DNA of 64,000 bases from Akkermansiaceae bacterium. Its GTDB lineage: Bacteria; Verrucomicrobiota; Verrucomicrobiia; Verrucomicrobiales; DEV007. The stretch covers positions 56,707-120,706 of the forward strand of contig JACKQC010000018.1 of assembly GCA_024233085.1 (NCBI GenBank). The letters run 5' to 3'. Positions 1-9,754 of this stretch are shown piece by piece; the stretch's first letter is position 1, and every line of letters starts with the position of its first letter. Under the pieces are notes generated by a model. That model was not told the DNA's origin. It ran no database searches and worked only from the letters and a program-made list of their open reading frames with translations. The position numbers and the translations under genes are program-made.

Positions 1-473
1 ACGCCCCGCCGCGTTCGTCCCGCCCCAACCCATCCACGAAACCAACCGCGAAACCAACCGCGAAAGCGAAAGCATATGCAAAACGGGGAGAGACAGGGCT
101 TCGGCGAGGGGGTGGGAGGACGTCCGACGCTGTCGGGCATCGCGACGGCTCGGCAGGGACGCCTCGCCCCACCCGGCTGCCGCCGCCAGCTTTATCCTAT
201 CGCCGGTGAACGGACCCGAGGCGGGAGCCGGGGCGGGATCGGGCCTTTGGGCGGGCTTCCGAATTCTTCAAGGAGACGCCTTTGGGTGCCAATGGGGCCG
301 AGTAAGCCGTCGGCGGCGTCGTGAGGGGTGCAAGATGGGCCGTGACGGCTGCAAATGCGTCCGAGACGGCCCGGGAATCGGGAAATCCCCCGGGGACCGA
401 TTTCTTGCCGGGCGGTTCGAAGAGGAACCGACACGCCGGCTGGAGGATGGGAAGGCGACCGCCGCTTTGGGCC
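1..473. other. left-edge non-coding stretch
   Basis: No convincing gene lies between the window edge and the 3' end of the PFOR gene. The short frames here have no recognisable domains and are arginine- and glycine-rich, as expected of random GC-rich DNA. Near 39-63 a short direct repeat (GAAACCAACCGC twice) is visible, and one REP-like arm lies at 142-174. I see no clear terminator for the PFOR gene. Confidence 0.6.
142..174. repeat. solitary REP-like arm related to the RAYT-associated repeats
   Basis: The sequence GCGACGGCTCGGCAGGGACG followed by CCTCGCCCCACC matches, with a few substitutions, the right arm of the 199-bp REP doublets around the RAYT transposase at 44356-45758. Only one arm is present. 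It shows that the repeat is not confined to the transposase locus. Confidence 0.6.
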
Positions 474-3400
474 TTAACCGGCGGCCTCGAGTTCGGCGGC
501 GTAGAGTTCGGCGGTCTTTTGGCGGAGGTCGTCGAGACCGATCTCGCCTTTGTCGGCCTTCGCGAGGAGGGAGCGCTGGGCGAGGTAGTCCTTGTTCACC
601 TGGCCGGCTTTGCTCTGAAGCATGCGCCAGCTCTTCCGGCGCTCGACGCAGAAGAGGACGGTCTGCCGGGAGATGGTGTAGTGGCGGACTTTGCCGCCGA
701 CCTCGGCCTTGATGTAAACGCCGAAGTCGGGGACAAAACTGCGGTGGTCGGGGTCGAAGACGCGGCGTTTGACGACGTCGTCCTGGGTGATGAGGACGAG
801 CATGTCGTCGAGGTGGATGAACTCGCCGGTCTCCTCCTCCTTGATGGCCCGGAGATGCTTGCGGAAGCGGGCCTCGGTGGTGGCCCAGTGGGCGACGGTG
901 TAGGAGAACTTGCTCTTGTCGCTGTGGGTGGCCTGGTACCAGTCGCGGTCGAGGGAGGGGTTGCCCTTGAGGTCGAAGCATTCCTGGGAAAGCTCGCCGC
1001 CCTGGGGATTGAAGACGAACTCGGGCATGCCGCGGGAGTCGCGGGCGAGCTTGGCCTGGGCGGCGGACATATCGTCGGCGACGCCGTGCTCGGGCTGGCA
1101 GGTGGTGTAGCACTGGAAGAAGGCGGTGCCGCGGTACTCGAGGCCCTCGAGGACGCTCTGGTAGAGCTTGGCGGCGTTGGCCATGGACACCTGGGCGATG
1201 TAGGGGCTGCCGTGGCCGGCGGTGAGGATCTCGGCGACGTTTTTCTTCTCGTGCAGCTTGCCCTGGGAGGCTTTGCCGAACTGGTTCATGTCGTAGCCGC
1301 CCATCATGGTGGAGCTGTCGGAATTCTGCCCGCCGGTGTTGGAGTAAACCTGGGTGTCGAGCATGACGCCCTTCACGTTGGGGCGGTTCTGCAGGATGAC
1401 TTTGGAGAGGTTCTGGAAGCCGATGTCGCCGAGGGCGCCGTCGCCGCCGACGATCCAGACTTTGGGCAGTTCCTTGATCTCCTGATCGGTCATCTGGATG
1501 TCGGTCAGGTGGGTGAGATCCCAGTAGCCGCCCTCGTCGATGACGCCGGCGCCGGAGTTGGCGGCGGAGGTCTGGCCGAGCAGGGCCTTGGCGAGGCGCT
1601 CGGGGGCGACGGAGCGCCGGGCGTGGGTGAGCAGGAGGGACTCGCCGAGCAGCCAGGAAATGGTGGGGCCGTCCTGGAAGAGGGAGTTCATCCACGGATA
1701 GGGATGGGGATTGGACGGGGGGGTGGAGCCGTAGACGGTGTTGCAGCCGGTGGAGGCGCCCATGAACATGACGCTCATGCCGTTGGCGAGGCGGCCGTCG
1801 GTGGCCTGGAGCTTCCGGTGGTTGAAGGCGTCGACGCGCAGGACGCTGGTCAGGGCGGAAACGGTGTCCTCGTCGGAGACGGGGCCGTTTTCGGCGATGC
1901 GTTTGCGGGTGTCGGCGTCGTTCTCGCCGCCGAGGCCCATGAGGAGGTGGGCGACGGCCTGCTTGAAGAGGTCGTGCTCGGCTTCGTCGCGGGCTTTCAG
2001 CTCGGCGAGGCGGGCGGCGCCTTCGGCCTCGAGGCGGTCGGCGGCGGCGAGGAGGCGGTCGGCCTTTCGGTGATAGGCGGGGCGCATGTAGGCCTCGGTG
2101 ACGGAGGCGATGGCGCGGAGGATGGATTTTTCGCCGCAGCCGGCGCAGGCGCCGTCGCCGGAGACGAGGGCCTCGTAATTGCGGCGGACCATGAGGTGGT
2201 TGCGCAGGGCGGCGGGGCGGGAATCCTCGGGTTTCTCGTCGTCGTAGAGGCCGAGGTATTTCTGCGAGGTGTCGGGCAGGAGCCGGGAGAAGATCTGGGC
2301 GCTGGTGAGGGTGTAGTTCAGCTCCTCGGTGTCGTCGACCATGACGAGGGCATTGTGGTCGCCGCACTGCTCGACGCATTCGCCGCAGCCTTTGCAGAGG
2401 TCGCTGACGAAGATGGAGAAAAGGCCGCCCTGGCCGGGGTTCTTTTTCTCGATGGACTTGAAGATGGCGGGGACCTTCGTGTAGGCCATGGGGACGAGGT
2501 CGAGGATGCCGTTGAACTGCTCCTTGGTCTCCGGGGTGAGTCCGGAATTGAGGGCGTCGATTTCGGCGCGGACGATTTCCTTGAAGGGGAGGGATTCCTT
2601 GGCCTCGATGGCGGCGTTCATCTTCTCGCGGGCGCGTTCCTCGACGCCGGGCAGGGCGGCGAGGAGCAGGTCGCGCTGGGCGGGGTCGGAGACGTAGTTC
2701 CGCGCGGCGGTGGCGAGCACGGTGGCGATGTCCTGCGCGGTGTTCGGGAGCGCGGTGTCGGGGCAGGCGGTGATGCACTCCATGCACTGGGTGCAGTTCT
2801 CCGGGATGTAGAGGGGGGTCTCGCGGCGGGCGACGTATTTCGAGGCGGTGGCGCCGGTGCCGGCGGCCATGACGCCGACGGAGGCCAGGGCGCCGGCGGG
2901 CTGGTGATAGCCGAGGCCGTTGCGGAACTCGCTGTCGAATTTTCCGAGGGTGTGGACGGGGTGGCGCGCTTCCTGTCCCTGGGCGACTCCGGGGTTGGGC
3001 AGGCTGGAAAATCCGCAGCCGGCGGTCGGCAGGATGGTGTGCTCGCCCTCGGGCAGCACGGGCGTCAGGCGCATGCTGGAGCGGTCGTCGTCGTCGATGT
3101 CGCCGTACACGATCTCCTGAACCCGGCTGAAGCCGTCCTTCATGACCTTCATATTCGACTCGACGACGGCGGCGCCGAATCGGCCGAATTTCTTCTCGTA
3201 CTGGGCGCGGACGACTTCGTCGAATTTCGACTCGTCGATGCCGAATTCCTCCATGAACGGGGAAACCTTGAAGAAGGCGCCGAGGAAGCTGTTCCCCTGC
3301 ATGCGGAGCTGGAGGTCGGGCCGGTCGGTGGCGCCCTTGGCGATCTCGAAGCCGGGCAGGGTGAAGACGCGGATGCCGTTTTCCTTCACGAAGTCGCGGT

Positions 3401-5201
3401 ACTTTTTCGGGATGCGCTTCCAGGCCATCTCGGGGGACTCGTTCGACTCCCAGACGAGGGCGCCGCCTTTTTTCAGACCGGCGAGGGGATTGGTATGGGT
3501 GAAGGCCTTCGGATCGCAGCAGAGGACGATATCGACGTGGTTCAGCTCGCAGTTCACCCGCACCGGCGCGGGGGCGGCGACGAGGTAGTAGTTGGTCGGG
3601 GCGCCCTTTTTCTCGGAACCGTATTTCGGGTTCGCGTTGACGAAGAGGCGCGATTCGCCGGTTTCCTGCTCGAGGAGATGGGCAAAGTCACCGATGATCT
3701 CGCCGAGGTTCTTCCCGGTGGTGATCATCCCCCAGCCGCCGATGGAGTGAAATCGCGCGGCGATGGCCCCGGGTGGAAGGAGCGAGGGAGTGTCCTTTGA
3801 AATCACCGCGTAGGGATGATCGACGCCGAGCACGAAGAAATTCTCGCCGTCGGCGGCGGTGCGGCCGTCGGTCCGGGCGGTGGCGCCGGTGGCGAACTCG
3901 TAGGCGCCGAGCGTGTGCTCGGGGCGAAAGTCGCGGGAACCGACCCCATAGGAACCATTGAAAAGGCGGGGGATTTCGTCGGCGGAAATGGCGGGCACCT
4001 TGCCTTTCCCGCCGTTCTTGTGGGCTTCGAGTCCCTTGGTCAGGGCGGTCCGGATATCCCGGCCCATGGGGTTGTCGCCGGCCATGCCCTCGTCGGTCCG
4101 CTCGATGATGATGACGTTCTTCTTGCCGCGGAGCGCCTCGATGATGGCGGCTTCGGGGAAGGGCCGGATGACGTTGATGTGAATGCTGCCGACTTTCGCG
4201 TTTCGCTGCTCGCGCAGGTAGTCGCAGGCGGCCTCGATGTTTTCGGCGGCGCAACCCAGCGAGACGAAGACGGTGTCGGCATCGTCCGTCTTGTAGCAAT
4301 CGACGAGGCCATAGCGGCGGCCGGTGAGGTCGCCGAATTCGGCGTAGGCGGCCTCGATGTAACCGAGAATGGGTTCGTTCCAGTTGTTTCGGCGCGCGGC
4401 AATGCCGTTCATGTGGTGCTCCTGATTCTGCACCGGGCCGAGCAGGATGGGATTCTTGAGGTCCATCATGGCCGGCACGCGGCGGCGGCGGGGGCCGAAA
4501 AGCTCGCGCTGGGTTTCGGTGGGACAGTCGATGATGTCGCGGGGATCGCCGAGAAATTCGCGGAGAAACTCCGCCTCGGGGGCCAGCCAGGCGCGCTCGG
4601 AGTGGGTGGTGAGCATGCCGTCCTGGACATTCATGCCGGGATTGAGCGCCAGCTCGTTGACCTTGCGCAGGATGATGCCCTGATCGGCGGCTTGCTGGGC
4701 GTCCTTGGAGAAAAGGATGGTCCAGCCCGTGTCGAGGGCGGCGTAGATGTCGTCGTGGCCGCAGTGGACGTTGAGGGCATGTTTGGTCAGGGCGCGGGCG
4801 CCGACCTGGAGCACCATGGTCGAGCCCTTGCCCGGCGCGTGGTAATACTGCTCCATGGCGTAGGCGAGGCCCTGGCCGGAGGTGAAGTTGACGACTCGGC
4901 GGCCGGTCACCGCCAGCGCCGTGGCGCCGCCCTGGGCGGCGTGCTCGCCTTCGGTCTCGATGGCGATCTTCTGGTTGCCCCAGACGTCGAGTTCGCCCGC
5001 CGCGAAGGATTGCTGGTAAAGCTCGCCGCCTTCGGTCGAGGGCGTGATGGGGTAAAAGACACCGCCTTCGGTGATCCGGGTTTCGACGTATTTCGCGACG
5101 AGCGTGTTTCCGTTGCAGGTGATGCGCATGCCGGGGTATTTCGGCTTTTCGCCGGAGGGCGTGGCGCTTTCCTTGGGCGTGTCGATGGTTTGTTCGGACA
5201 T
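474..5201 (-). CDS. nifJ: pyruvate:ferredoxin (flavodoxin) oxidoreductase, enlarged form
   Basis: Catalyses CoA-dependent oxidative decarboxylation of pyruvate (or another 2-oxoacid), reducing ferredoxin in the cytoplasm. All homodimeric PFOR domains can be followed in the 1575-aa product: the N-terminal pyrimidine-binding domain (GGVFYPITPS, residues 47-56), the gamma-like domain (about 480-680), two ferredoxin-like 4Fe-4S motifs (C803/806/809/813 and C936/939/942/946) and the TPP domain with cluster cysteines C1019, C1022 and C1153 and a GDGALGDIGF motif. Usual homodimeric PFORs are about 1170-1200 aa. The excess lies mainly between the two 4Fe-4S motifs (about 820-925) and just after the CAGCGEK motif (about 1030-1140). 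In the second cluster the proline normally following the last cysteine is glycine. Start chosen at ATG 5201, since the conserved N terminus begins about residue 25. A ferredoxin gene (6638-6871) lies one gene away and could be the electron partner. Confidence 0.93.
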   Translation of the reverse strand: MSEQTIDTPKESATPSGEKPKYPGMRITCNGNTLVAKYVETRITEGGVFYPITPSTEGGELYQQSFAAGELDVWGNQKIAIETEGEHAAQGGATALAVTGRRVVNFTSGQGLAYAMEQYYHAPGKGSTMVLQVGARALTKHALNVHCGHDDIYAALDTGWTILFSKDAQQAADQGIILRKVNELALNPGMNVQDGMLTTHSERAWLAPEAEFLREFLGDPRDIIDCPTETQRELFGPRRRRVPAMMDLKNPILLGPVQNQEHHMNGIAARRNNWNEPILGYIEAAYAEFGDLTGRRYGLVDCYKTDDADTVFVSLGCAAENIEAACDYLREQRNAKVGSIHINVIRPFPEAAIIEALRGKKNVIIIERTDEGMAGDNPMGRDIRTALTKGLEAHKNGGKGKVPAISADEIPRLFNGSYGVGSRDFRPEHTLGAYEFATGATARTDGRTAADGENFFVLGVDHPYAVISKDTPSLLPPGAIAARFHSIGGWGMITTGKNLGEIIGDFAHLLEQETGESRLFVNANPKYGSEKKGAPTNYYLVAAPAPVRVNCELNHVDIVLCCDPKAFTHTNPLAGLKKGGALVWESNESPEMAWKRIPKKYRDFVKENGIRVFTLPGFEIAKGATDRPDLQLRMQGNSFLGAFFKVSPFMEEFGIDESKFDEVVRAQYEKKFGRFGAAVVESNMKVMKDGFSRVQEIVYGDIDDDDRSSMRLTPVLPEGEHTILPTAGCGFSSLPNPGVAQGQEARHPVHTLGKFDSEFRNGLGYHQPAGALASVGVMAAGTGATASKYVARRETPLYIPENCTQCMECITACPDTALPNTAQDIATVLATAARNYVSDPAQRDLLLAALPGVEERAREKMNAAIEAKESLPFKEIVRAEIDALNSGLTPETKEQFNGILDLVPMAYTKVPAIFKSIEKKNPGQGGLFSIFVSDLCKGCGECVEQCGDHNALVMVDDTEELNYTLTSAQIFSRLLPDTSQKYLGLYDDEKPEDSRPAALRNHLMVRRNYEALVSGDGACAGCGEKSILRAIASVTEAYMRPAYHRKADRLLAAADRLEAEGAARLAELKARDEAEHDLFKQAVAHLLMGLGGENDADTRKRIAENGPVSDEDTVSALTSVLRVDAFNHRKLQATDGRLANGMSVMFMGASTGCNTVYGSTPPSNPHPYPWMNSLFQDGPTISWLLGESLLLTHARRSVAPERLAKALLGQTSAANSGAGVIDEGGYWDLTHLTDIQMTDQEIKELPKVWIVGGDGALGDIGFQNLSKVILQNRPNVKGVMLDTQVYSNTGGQNSDSSTMMGGYDMNQFGKASQGKLHEKKNVAEILTAGHGSPYIAQVSMANAAKLYQSVLEGLEYRGTAFFQCYTTCQPEHGVADDMSAAQAKLARDSRGMPEFVFNPQGGELSQECFDLKGNPSLDRDWYQATHSDKSKFSYTVAHWATTEARFRKHLRAIKEEETGEFIHLDDMLVLITQDDVVKRRVFDPDHRSFVPDFGVYIKAEVGGKVRHYTISRQTVLFCVERRKSWRMLQSKAGQVNKDYLAQRSLLAKADKGEIGLDDLRQKTAELYAAELEAAG

Positions 5202-5498
5202 GAGAGGGACTCTGGGGCTGGCTGTGGTGGAGAAAAGGAGATTCGTGGGCTTGAAACGGCACTAATAGGGCAATCGGAGCCTTCGGTCATCTGGATTTTG
5301 GCGCCGCGGCGGGGCCAAAAAGCGGGGGGAAAATCGTGGCATTCGCCTGCCCGCGGCGATTTCCCTCCGGCGGGCAACCCGGTGGGCCGACCGTGTAACG
5401 CAAAAACGGGAGGCGCGCAAATTGGAAAGGCGCGGATTTTCCGCCGGTCGACAGGGCGGGAGTCGCTGAAGGCGCGGAACGCCTTTTTTCGCGCAAAC
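5202..5498. other. intergenic region upstream of the PFOR gene
   Basis: Separates the PFOR start from the hemQ stop, both on the minus strand. It presumably holds the PFOR promoter, but I see no hexamer pair I would defend, no strong hairpin and no conserved small frame. Confidence 0.5.
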
Positions 5499-6410
5499 TC
5501 ACAGCCCCACCCGCCGGAACAGCGCGTCGAGCGGCATTTGCAGGCCGATGTAAAATTCGCCGAACTCGCCGAAGCGCGCGCTCGCCTCGTCGAAGCGCAT
5601 GTCGTAGACGATTTCCTTGATGTCCTGAGCCGTGTGGGAAAAGAGCGTCACCCCCCACTCCGCCTCGTCCAACCCCGTCGAGCCGGTCACGAGCTGGCGC
5701 ACCCGGCCGGCGAAGGTCCGGCCCACCCGCGCGTGGCCCGCCATCAGCCGCCGGCGTTCCTCGAAGGGTTCCGAGTACCAGTTGTCGGTCAGCTCCCTGG
5801 TTATCGACGAGTCGCCGCGGACGACGATGGCGCTCCCCAGCCGCCGCTTCGACATGTTGTAAAAGCACATCACCGGCCAGTCCGGCATGTTCGGGTAGAG
5901 TCGGTCCGAGTTGTACTTCTTCATCCGGGCGCGGAATTCCTCGATCTTGGCCGCCATCTCCGGGCTGTCCTCGGCGAGGCCGTCCTCGGCCTTCACCTGC
6001 TCGATATACTGAGCCTCGGTCGTGGTGTACTCGCTCAGCTCCGTCATCGACAGGTAGCTGTAAACCGGCGAGAGCATGTCGGGTCCCAGGGAAAGCGTCA
6101 GCCGTTTCTCGAACTCGTTGGCTTTGTGGAGATCCGCCGTCAGCAGCATGAAGGCGAGGTCCGCCTTCGGCGTCACCATGCTGAAGGCCAGCAACTGCGT
6201 CGATTCCGTCGAGCGAATCTCCTGAATCAGGGCCGTCAGGTTCGTCTTGGCCTCCAGTTGTTCCTCGTCGGAGAGCAGCGACCAATTCGTCCGGTCGATC
6301 TGGTAAAACAGGTGAACCACATGCCAGCCTTCCCGCCCGAGGATCTGGTCCCCATCGCTGGCGGCGGGAGCGGCGTTCGGATCGGCGGGATGAGGAGCGT
6401 CGGCGTTCAT
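5499..6410 (-). CDS. hemQ: coproheme decarboxylase HemQ (chlorite dismutase family)
   Basis: Converts Fe-coproporphyrin III to protohaem with hydrogen peroxide, the last step of the coproporphyrin-dependent haem pathway, in the cytosol. The 303-aa protein has the family fold: a first ferredoxin-like half (WHVVHLFYQIDR) and a second half with CFYNMSKRR, LMAGHARVGR, GSTGLDEAEWGVTLF and MRFDEASARFGEFG. Aligned with the known S. aureus enzyme, Y184 matches the catalytic tyrosine and H226 the proximal haem ligand. The absence of chlorite-dismutase-specific features and the two motifs favour HemQ. Start set at ATG 6410 (MNADAPHP); the frame runs on upstream to 6578, but those residues look non-conserved. 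An extra roughly 25-residue Ala/Pro-rich tail precedes the domain. Haem supply fits the cbb3 oxidase encoded further on. Confidence 0.9.
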   Translation of the reverse strand: MNADAPHPADPNAAPAASDGDQILGREGWHVVHLFYQIDRTNWSLLSDEEQLEAKTNLTALIQEIRSTESTQLLAFSMVTPKADLAFMLLTADLHKANEFEKRLTLSLGPDMLSPVYSYLSMTELSEYTTTEAQYIEQVKAEDGLAEDSPEMAAKIEEFRARMKKYNSDRLYPNMPDWPVMCFYNMSKRRLGSAIVVRGDSSITRELTDNWYSEPFEERRRLMAGHARVGRTFAGRVRQLVTGSTGLDEAEWGVTLFSHTAQDIKEIVYDMRFDEASARFGEFGEFYIGLQMPLDALFRRVGL

Positions 6411-6637
6411 GGAGTGCGAATGGGAAGGGACAGTTGGGTTGGGGAAGACTCGGAGGAAGGGGGGCGGCGCGCAAAAGGCGGAAAAATCCCGCTCCGACCG
6501 GGCGCAAACCATGGACCGGGGCCGTCCCTTCGCCAACCAAAAGTTGTCCTTTTCCGTGCGGGGAAAATCCGGTTGCATGCCGGTTAATTGCCCCTATTTT
6601 CCGCACCCAACCAGCCACCCAACACCCTAAATTCACC

Positions 6638-6871
6638 ATGGCCGACATCGATAATCGCTATCCCGAAAACACCGCCGGCGCCTTCTACGTCGATGACCAG
6701 TGCATCGACTGCGACCTCTGCCGCGAAACCGCTCCCGACAACTTCACCCGCAACGACGACGGCGGATATTCCTACGTTTACAAGCAACCGGAGAACGACG
6801 ACGAGCGCGCCCTTTGCGAGGAAGCCATGGAAGGCTGCCCGGTCGAGGCCATCGGCAACGACGGCCAGTGA
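6638..6871 (+). CDS. small single-cluster ferredoxin
   Basis: A 77-aa acidic electron carrier. The motif CIDCDLC (C22, C25, C28) plus a distant cysteine in EGCPVEAI (C67) binds one 4Fe-4S cluster; C60 is an extra cysteine. The second cluster motif of bacterial 2[4Fe-4S] ferredoxins is missing, as in Fer4_15/Fer4_13-type ferredoxins of Thermotoga and Desulfovibrio type. Start at ATG 6638 agrees with the family's N terminus; there is no obvious Shine-Dalgarno sequence. It is divergently oriented to hemQ and one gene away from the PFOR gene, so it is a candidate acceptor, although this is inferred from position only. A strong intrinsic terminator follows at 6942-6976. Confidence 0.88.
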   Translation: MADIDNRYPENTAGAFYVDDQCIDCDLCRETAPDNFTRNDDGGYSYVYKQPENDDERALCEEAMEGCPVEAIGNDGQ

Positions 6872-6941
6872 GCCGACCTGCGGTCGCGCGCTTTCAAGGT
6901 TTGGAAAGTCGATTGCGACCGTAAACTTCTTTTCCCAGCGA

Positions 6942-6976
6942 AAACCGCGCCCGGGTGACCGGGGGCGGTTTTTTTG
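6942..6976 (+). terminator. rho-independent terminator after the ferredoxin gene
   Basis: A GC-rich hairpin (AACCGCGCCCGG, short loop, CCGGGGGCGGTT, one bulge each side) is followed by a run of seven T. It ends ferredoxin transcription before the CRISPR array. Confidence 0.8.
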
Positions 6977-7000
6977 TGGGGTGAAATCGGGACGATCGGG

Positions 7001-9189
7001 CGAAGCGCCCCCGTGCGGGGGCGACCACAGGGCCAGCCCCTCGGCAAAGGCCTGGTCGACGTTTCAATCCGCGCCCCCCGTGCGGGGGGCGACTCCAAGC
7101 AGGCGTAGTAAGCTGCTCCGTCGAGGACGTTTCAATCCGCGCCCCCCGTGCGGGGGGCGACCTGGACATGGAACGGCCAACCGCTCCCCGCTGAGGTTTC
7201 AATCCGCGCCCCCCGTGCGGGGGGCGACGGCAAACCTGCCGCATGAGGCCCTGTTCGACATGGTTTCAATCCGCGCCCCCCGTGCGGGGGGCGACAGTCG
7301 CAGTCCGGCGAGTGCGGGGCCGAGTGCCTGTTTCAATCCGCGCCCCCCGTGCGGGGGGCGACGGCGGAGAGCCGTCTTGATGACGCCCAATGGCTTGTTT
7401 CAATCCGCGCCCCCCGTGCGGGGGGCGACCCTAGCGCCGCGAAAAGGGAATCCACCTCAGCCTGTTTCAATCCGCGCCCCCCGTGCGGGGGGCGACCCGA
7501 AAACTGGGAATGCAATGAGCGACGAAGCCGGTTTCAATCCGCGCCCCCCGTGCGGGGGGCGACCCGTGCAGGGCGCGAGCGAGGTGAACATCGAGGAGTT
7601 TCAATCCGCGCCCCCCGTGCGGGGGGCGACCGCGATACCACCGGACCCAGCGCGCCTTGTAACGGTTTCAATCCGCGCCCCCCGTGCGGGGGGCGACCGG
7701 GCGGGGGACGCGTTCGCCGCCGCGTAACCGGTTTCAATCCGCGCCCCCCGTGCGGGGGGCGACCCCGTTCAAGGAAATCGTGAAGGACAAGCCTCGGTTT
7801 CAATCCGCGCCCCCCGTGCGGGGGGCGACCCATGTCGGCGGGGATATCGCGGCAAAAAACTGTTTCAATCCGCGCCGTGCGGGGCGACGACTCTTCTTTG
7901 TGAACAGTAGGCTTATCAATGAGTTTCGCCCGCCCCCGTGCGGGGGACTCAAGAAAACTTCCCTTCCTGCGCCGAGTCGGAGGTTTCAATCCGGCGGGGC
8001 GACAAACGTAGAAAGACCAAGAACCATGCCACTAGTAGTTTCAATCCGCGCCCCCCGTGTGCGGGATAACACCCGGCTGGAGACAGCCGGGCCTTCTTAT
8101 GTTTCAATCCGCGCCCCGTGCGGGGCGACAGACGGACAGGAACGCCTCCCCGGCCAGCTTTCGGTTTCCCGCCCCCCGTGCGGGGGGCGACCGCAAGGAC
8201 GCAATTTCCGCGTCACCCACGCCACGTTTTCAATCCGCGCCCCCGTGCGGGGGGCGACAACTGCCGTCGAGTCGCATCGTCCGATGACCAGTAGTTTCAA
8301 TCCGCGCCCCCGTGCGGGGGGCGACTTCGACCAGGGGCTCAATGGGAGTCGGCTCAGCAGTTTCAATCCGCGCCCCCGTGCGGGGCGACCAATCCGATCG
8401 ATCGGGCGTTTCAATCCCCCGTGCGGGCGACATGATGGAAAAACATGGGGTGAAAAGGTTTCAATCCGCGCCCCCGTGCGGGGGCGACCGGAAAGAACAT
8501 GGGACTTACCGCCTTCTTGGCGGACGTTTCATCCGCGCCCCCGTGCGGGGGGCGACCAGATACCGAAAGCGAAGCGTTGACGCTTGGACCGTTTCAATCC
8601 GCGCCCCCGTGCGTTTCGCCCATTCGTCCGCGCCGCCGCGGTTTCAATCCGCGCCCCGTGCGGGGGCGACCCTATCGCCGGCAACCAACGCCGATGGTTG
8701 GTGTTTCAATCCGCGCCCCCGTGCGGGGACCGACCAGGCGATAGAGTTCCGTCGAGCTTGTGGTTTCAATCCGCGCCCCCGTGCGGGGGCGACCTCTACT
8801 CTTTGAAAGGGGAAACCGAGTTTCAATCCGCGCCCCCGTGCGGGGGGCGACAGACGGACAGGAACGCCTCCCCGGCCAGCTTTCGGTTTCAATCCGCGCC
8901 CCCCGTGCGGGGGGCGACCGCAAGGGACGCAATTTCCGCGTCACCCACGCCACGTTTCAATCCGCGCCCCCCGTGCGGGGGGCGACAACTGCCGTCGAGT
9001 CGCATCGTCCGATGACCAGTAGTTTCAATCCGCGCCCCCCGTGCGGGGGGCGACTTCGACCGGGGGCTCAATGGGAGTCGGCTCAGCAGTTTCAATCCGC
9101 GCCCCCCGTGCGGGGGGCGACCAAGACCTCGGGTCGGTGGGGTTGTGCTGGCGGTAGTTTCAATCCGCGCCCCCCGTGCGGGGGGCGAC
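7001..9189 (-). CRISPR. type I-C CRISPR array, about 34 repeats
   Basis: A 33-bp repeat reads GTTTCAATCCGCGCCCCCCG and then TGCGGGGGGCGAC on the plus strand; its complement begins GTCGCCCCCCGC and ends GGATTGAAAC, the typical I-C form, so the array is transcribed on the minus strand. Seventeen copies are exact (7061-7829 and 8886-9189); seventeen between 7862 and 8851 are shortened or otherwise damaged. Spacers are mostly 33-36 bp. A further degenerate half-repeat at 7001-7025 marks the leader-distal (old) end; the leader-proximal end is 9189, next to cas2. Four spacers at 8130-8359 recur in the same order at 8852-9088. I recognised no spacer target by eye. Confidence 0.97.
7862..8851 (-). 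repeat. deletion-damaged middle block of the CRISPR array
   Basis: Repeat copies here are 21-33 bp long instead of 33 bp. Nearly all differences are missing C or G residues in the two homopolymer arms, and several spacers also carry single-base losses (CGCAAGGACGC here, CGCAAGGGACGC in the second copy). One unit (8591-8640) has lost the boundary between repeat and spacer. Both flanks of the array are perfect. The pattern looks either like inactive array decay or like unpolished long-read sequence. Confidence 0.75.
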
Positions 9190-9382
9190 TCCCTCAACAT
9201 AACTCGATGTAGGCAAAGCACCGATTCGTTTCTTTCCGCGAACCTTGATCGGCTAGGTCCACTCCGACAAAAACGAAGATTCTTCGACTTTCAAAGATCG
9301 TTGCATTTCAACGAGTTCGCTCTTCCGCGAACCGCCCGGGTATTCCGCGTCCGCTACGGGTTCGCGGGACGGCTTTTCGGTC
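9190..9382 (-). promoter_or_regulatory. CRISPR leader
   Basis: This gene-free 193-bp stretch between the first repeat and cas2 is clearly richer in A and T than its surroundings, and lies on the side where perfect repeats and the expected transcription start are found. By analogy with other I-C loci it should hold the crRNA promoter and the adaptation signals. I cannot identify the promoter hexamers. Confidence 0.7.
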
Positions 9383-9673
9383 TCACACGATCAGCGTACC
9401 CTCGATGTCATAGGGAGGCTTCGCGCCCACATGCTCCACCCGGTGCTGCCATTGATTTCCCAAATGATAAAAACGGAGACTGTCCACTTCGTCGTCGATG
9501 AGCCGGCCGAGCTTGGACTTCAATTCGACAAACTGCGCGGGTTCGACCTTGCATTCGAAGACGCTGTTCTGCACCCGCTGCCCGTAGTCCAGGCAAATCT
9601 TCGCGGCCCTGCGAAGCCGGGCCCGCCCGGCCCTGGTCTTCGTGCTTACGTCGTAGGTCACTAATACATACAT
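9383..9673 (-). CDS. cas2: CRISPR-associated endoribonuclease/adaptation protein Cas2
   Basis: A 96-aa Cas2. It starts MYVLVTYDVS with the conserved Asp8 after the first beta strand and continues with the ferredoxin-like fold (RRAAKICLDYGQRVQNSVFEC; LRFYHLG). It pairs with Cas1 to form the spacer-integration complex. It is the last gene of the adaptation part (cas4-cas1-cas2), 81 bp after cas1 and next to the leader, the usual I-C arrangement. Confidence 0.95.
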   Translation of the reverse strand: MYVLVTYDVSTKTRAGRARLRRAAKICLDYGQRVQNSVFECKVEPAQFVELKSKLGRLIDDEVDSLRFYHLGNQWQHRVEHVGAKPPYDIEGTLIV

Positions 9674-9754
9674 CTTCCAGGCTCCTTTCCGGTCGGCTGT
9701 GTCGGCGGCGTTGGTGTTTCGCGTGGTCGCGGTCCCGAAGCAAGCAGCGGGACC

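Noticed and set aside
268..3800. Long open frames opposite and in alternate frames of the PFOR gene
   Set aside because: They have low-complexity, Arg- or Gly/Val-rich translations without domains, as expected opposite a GC-rich gene; the PFOR frame has all the family motifs.
7001..9200. Several open frames of 60-300 codons within the CRISPR array
   Set aside because: They simply read through the 33-bp repeat (a multiple of three) with repeated translated motifs; none has a domain.
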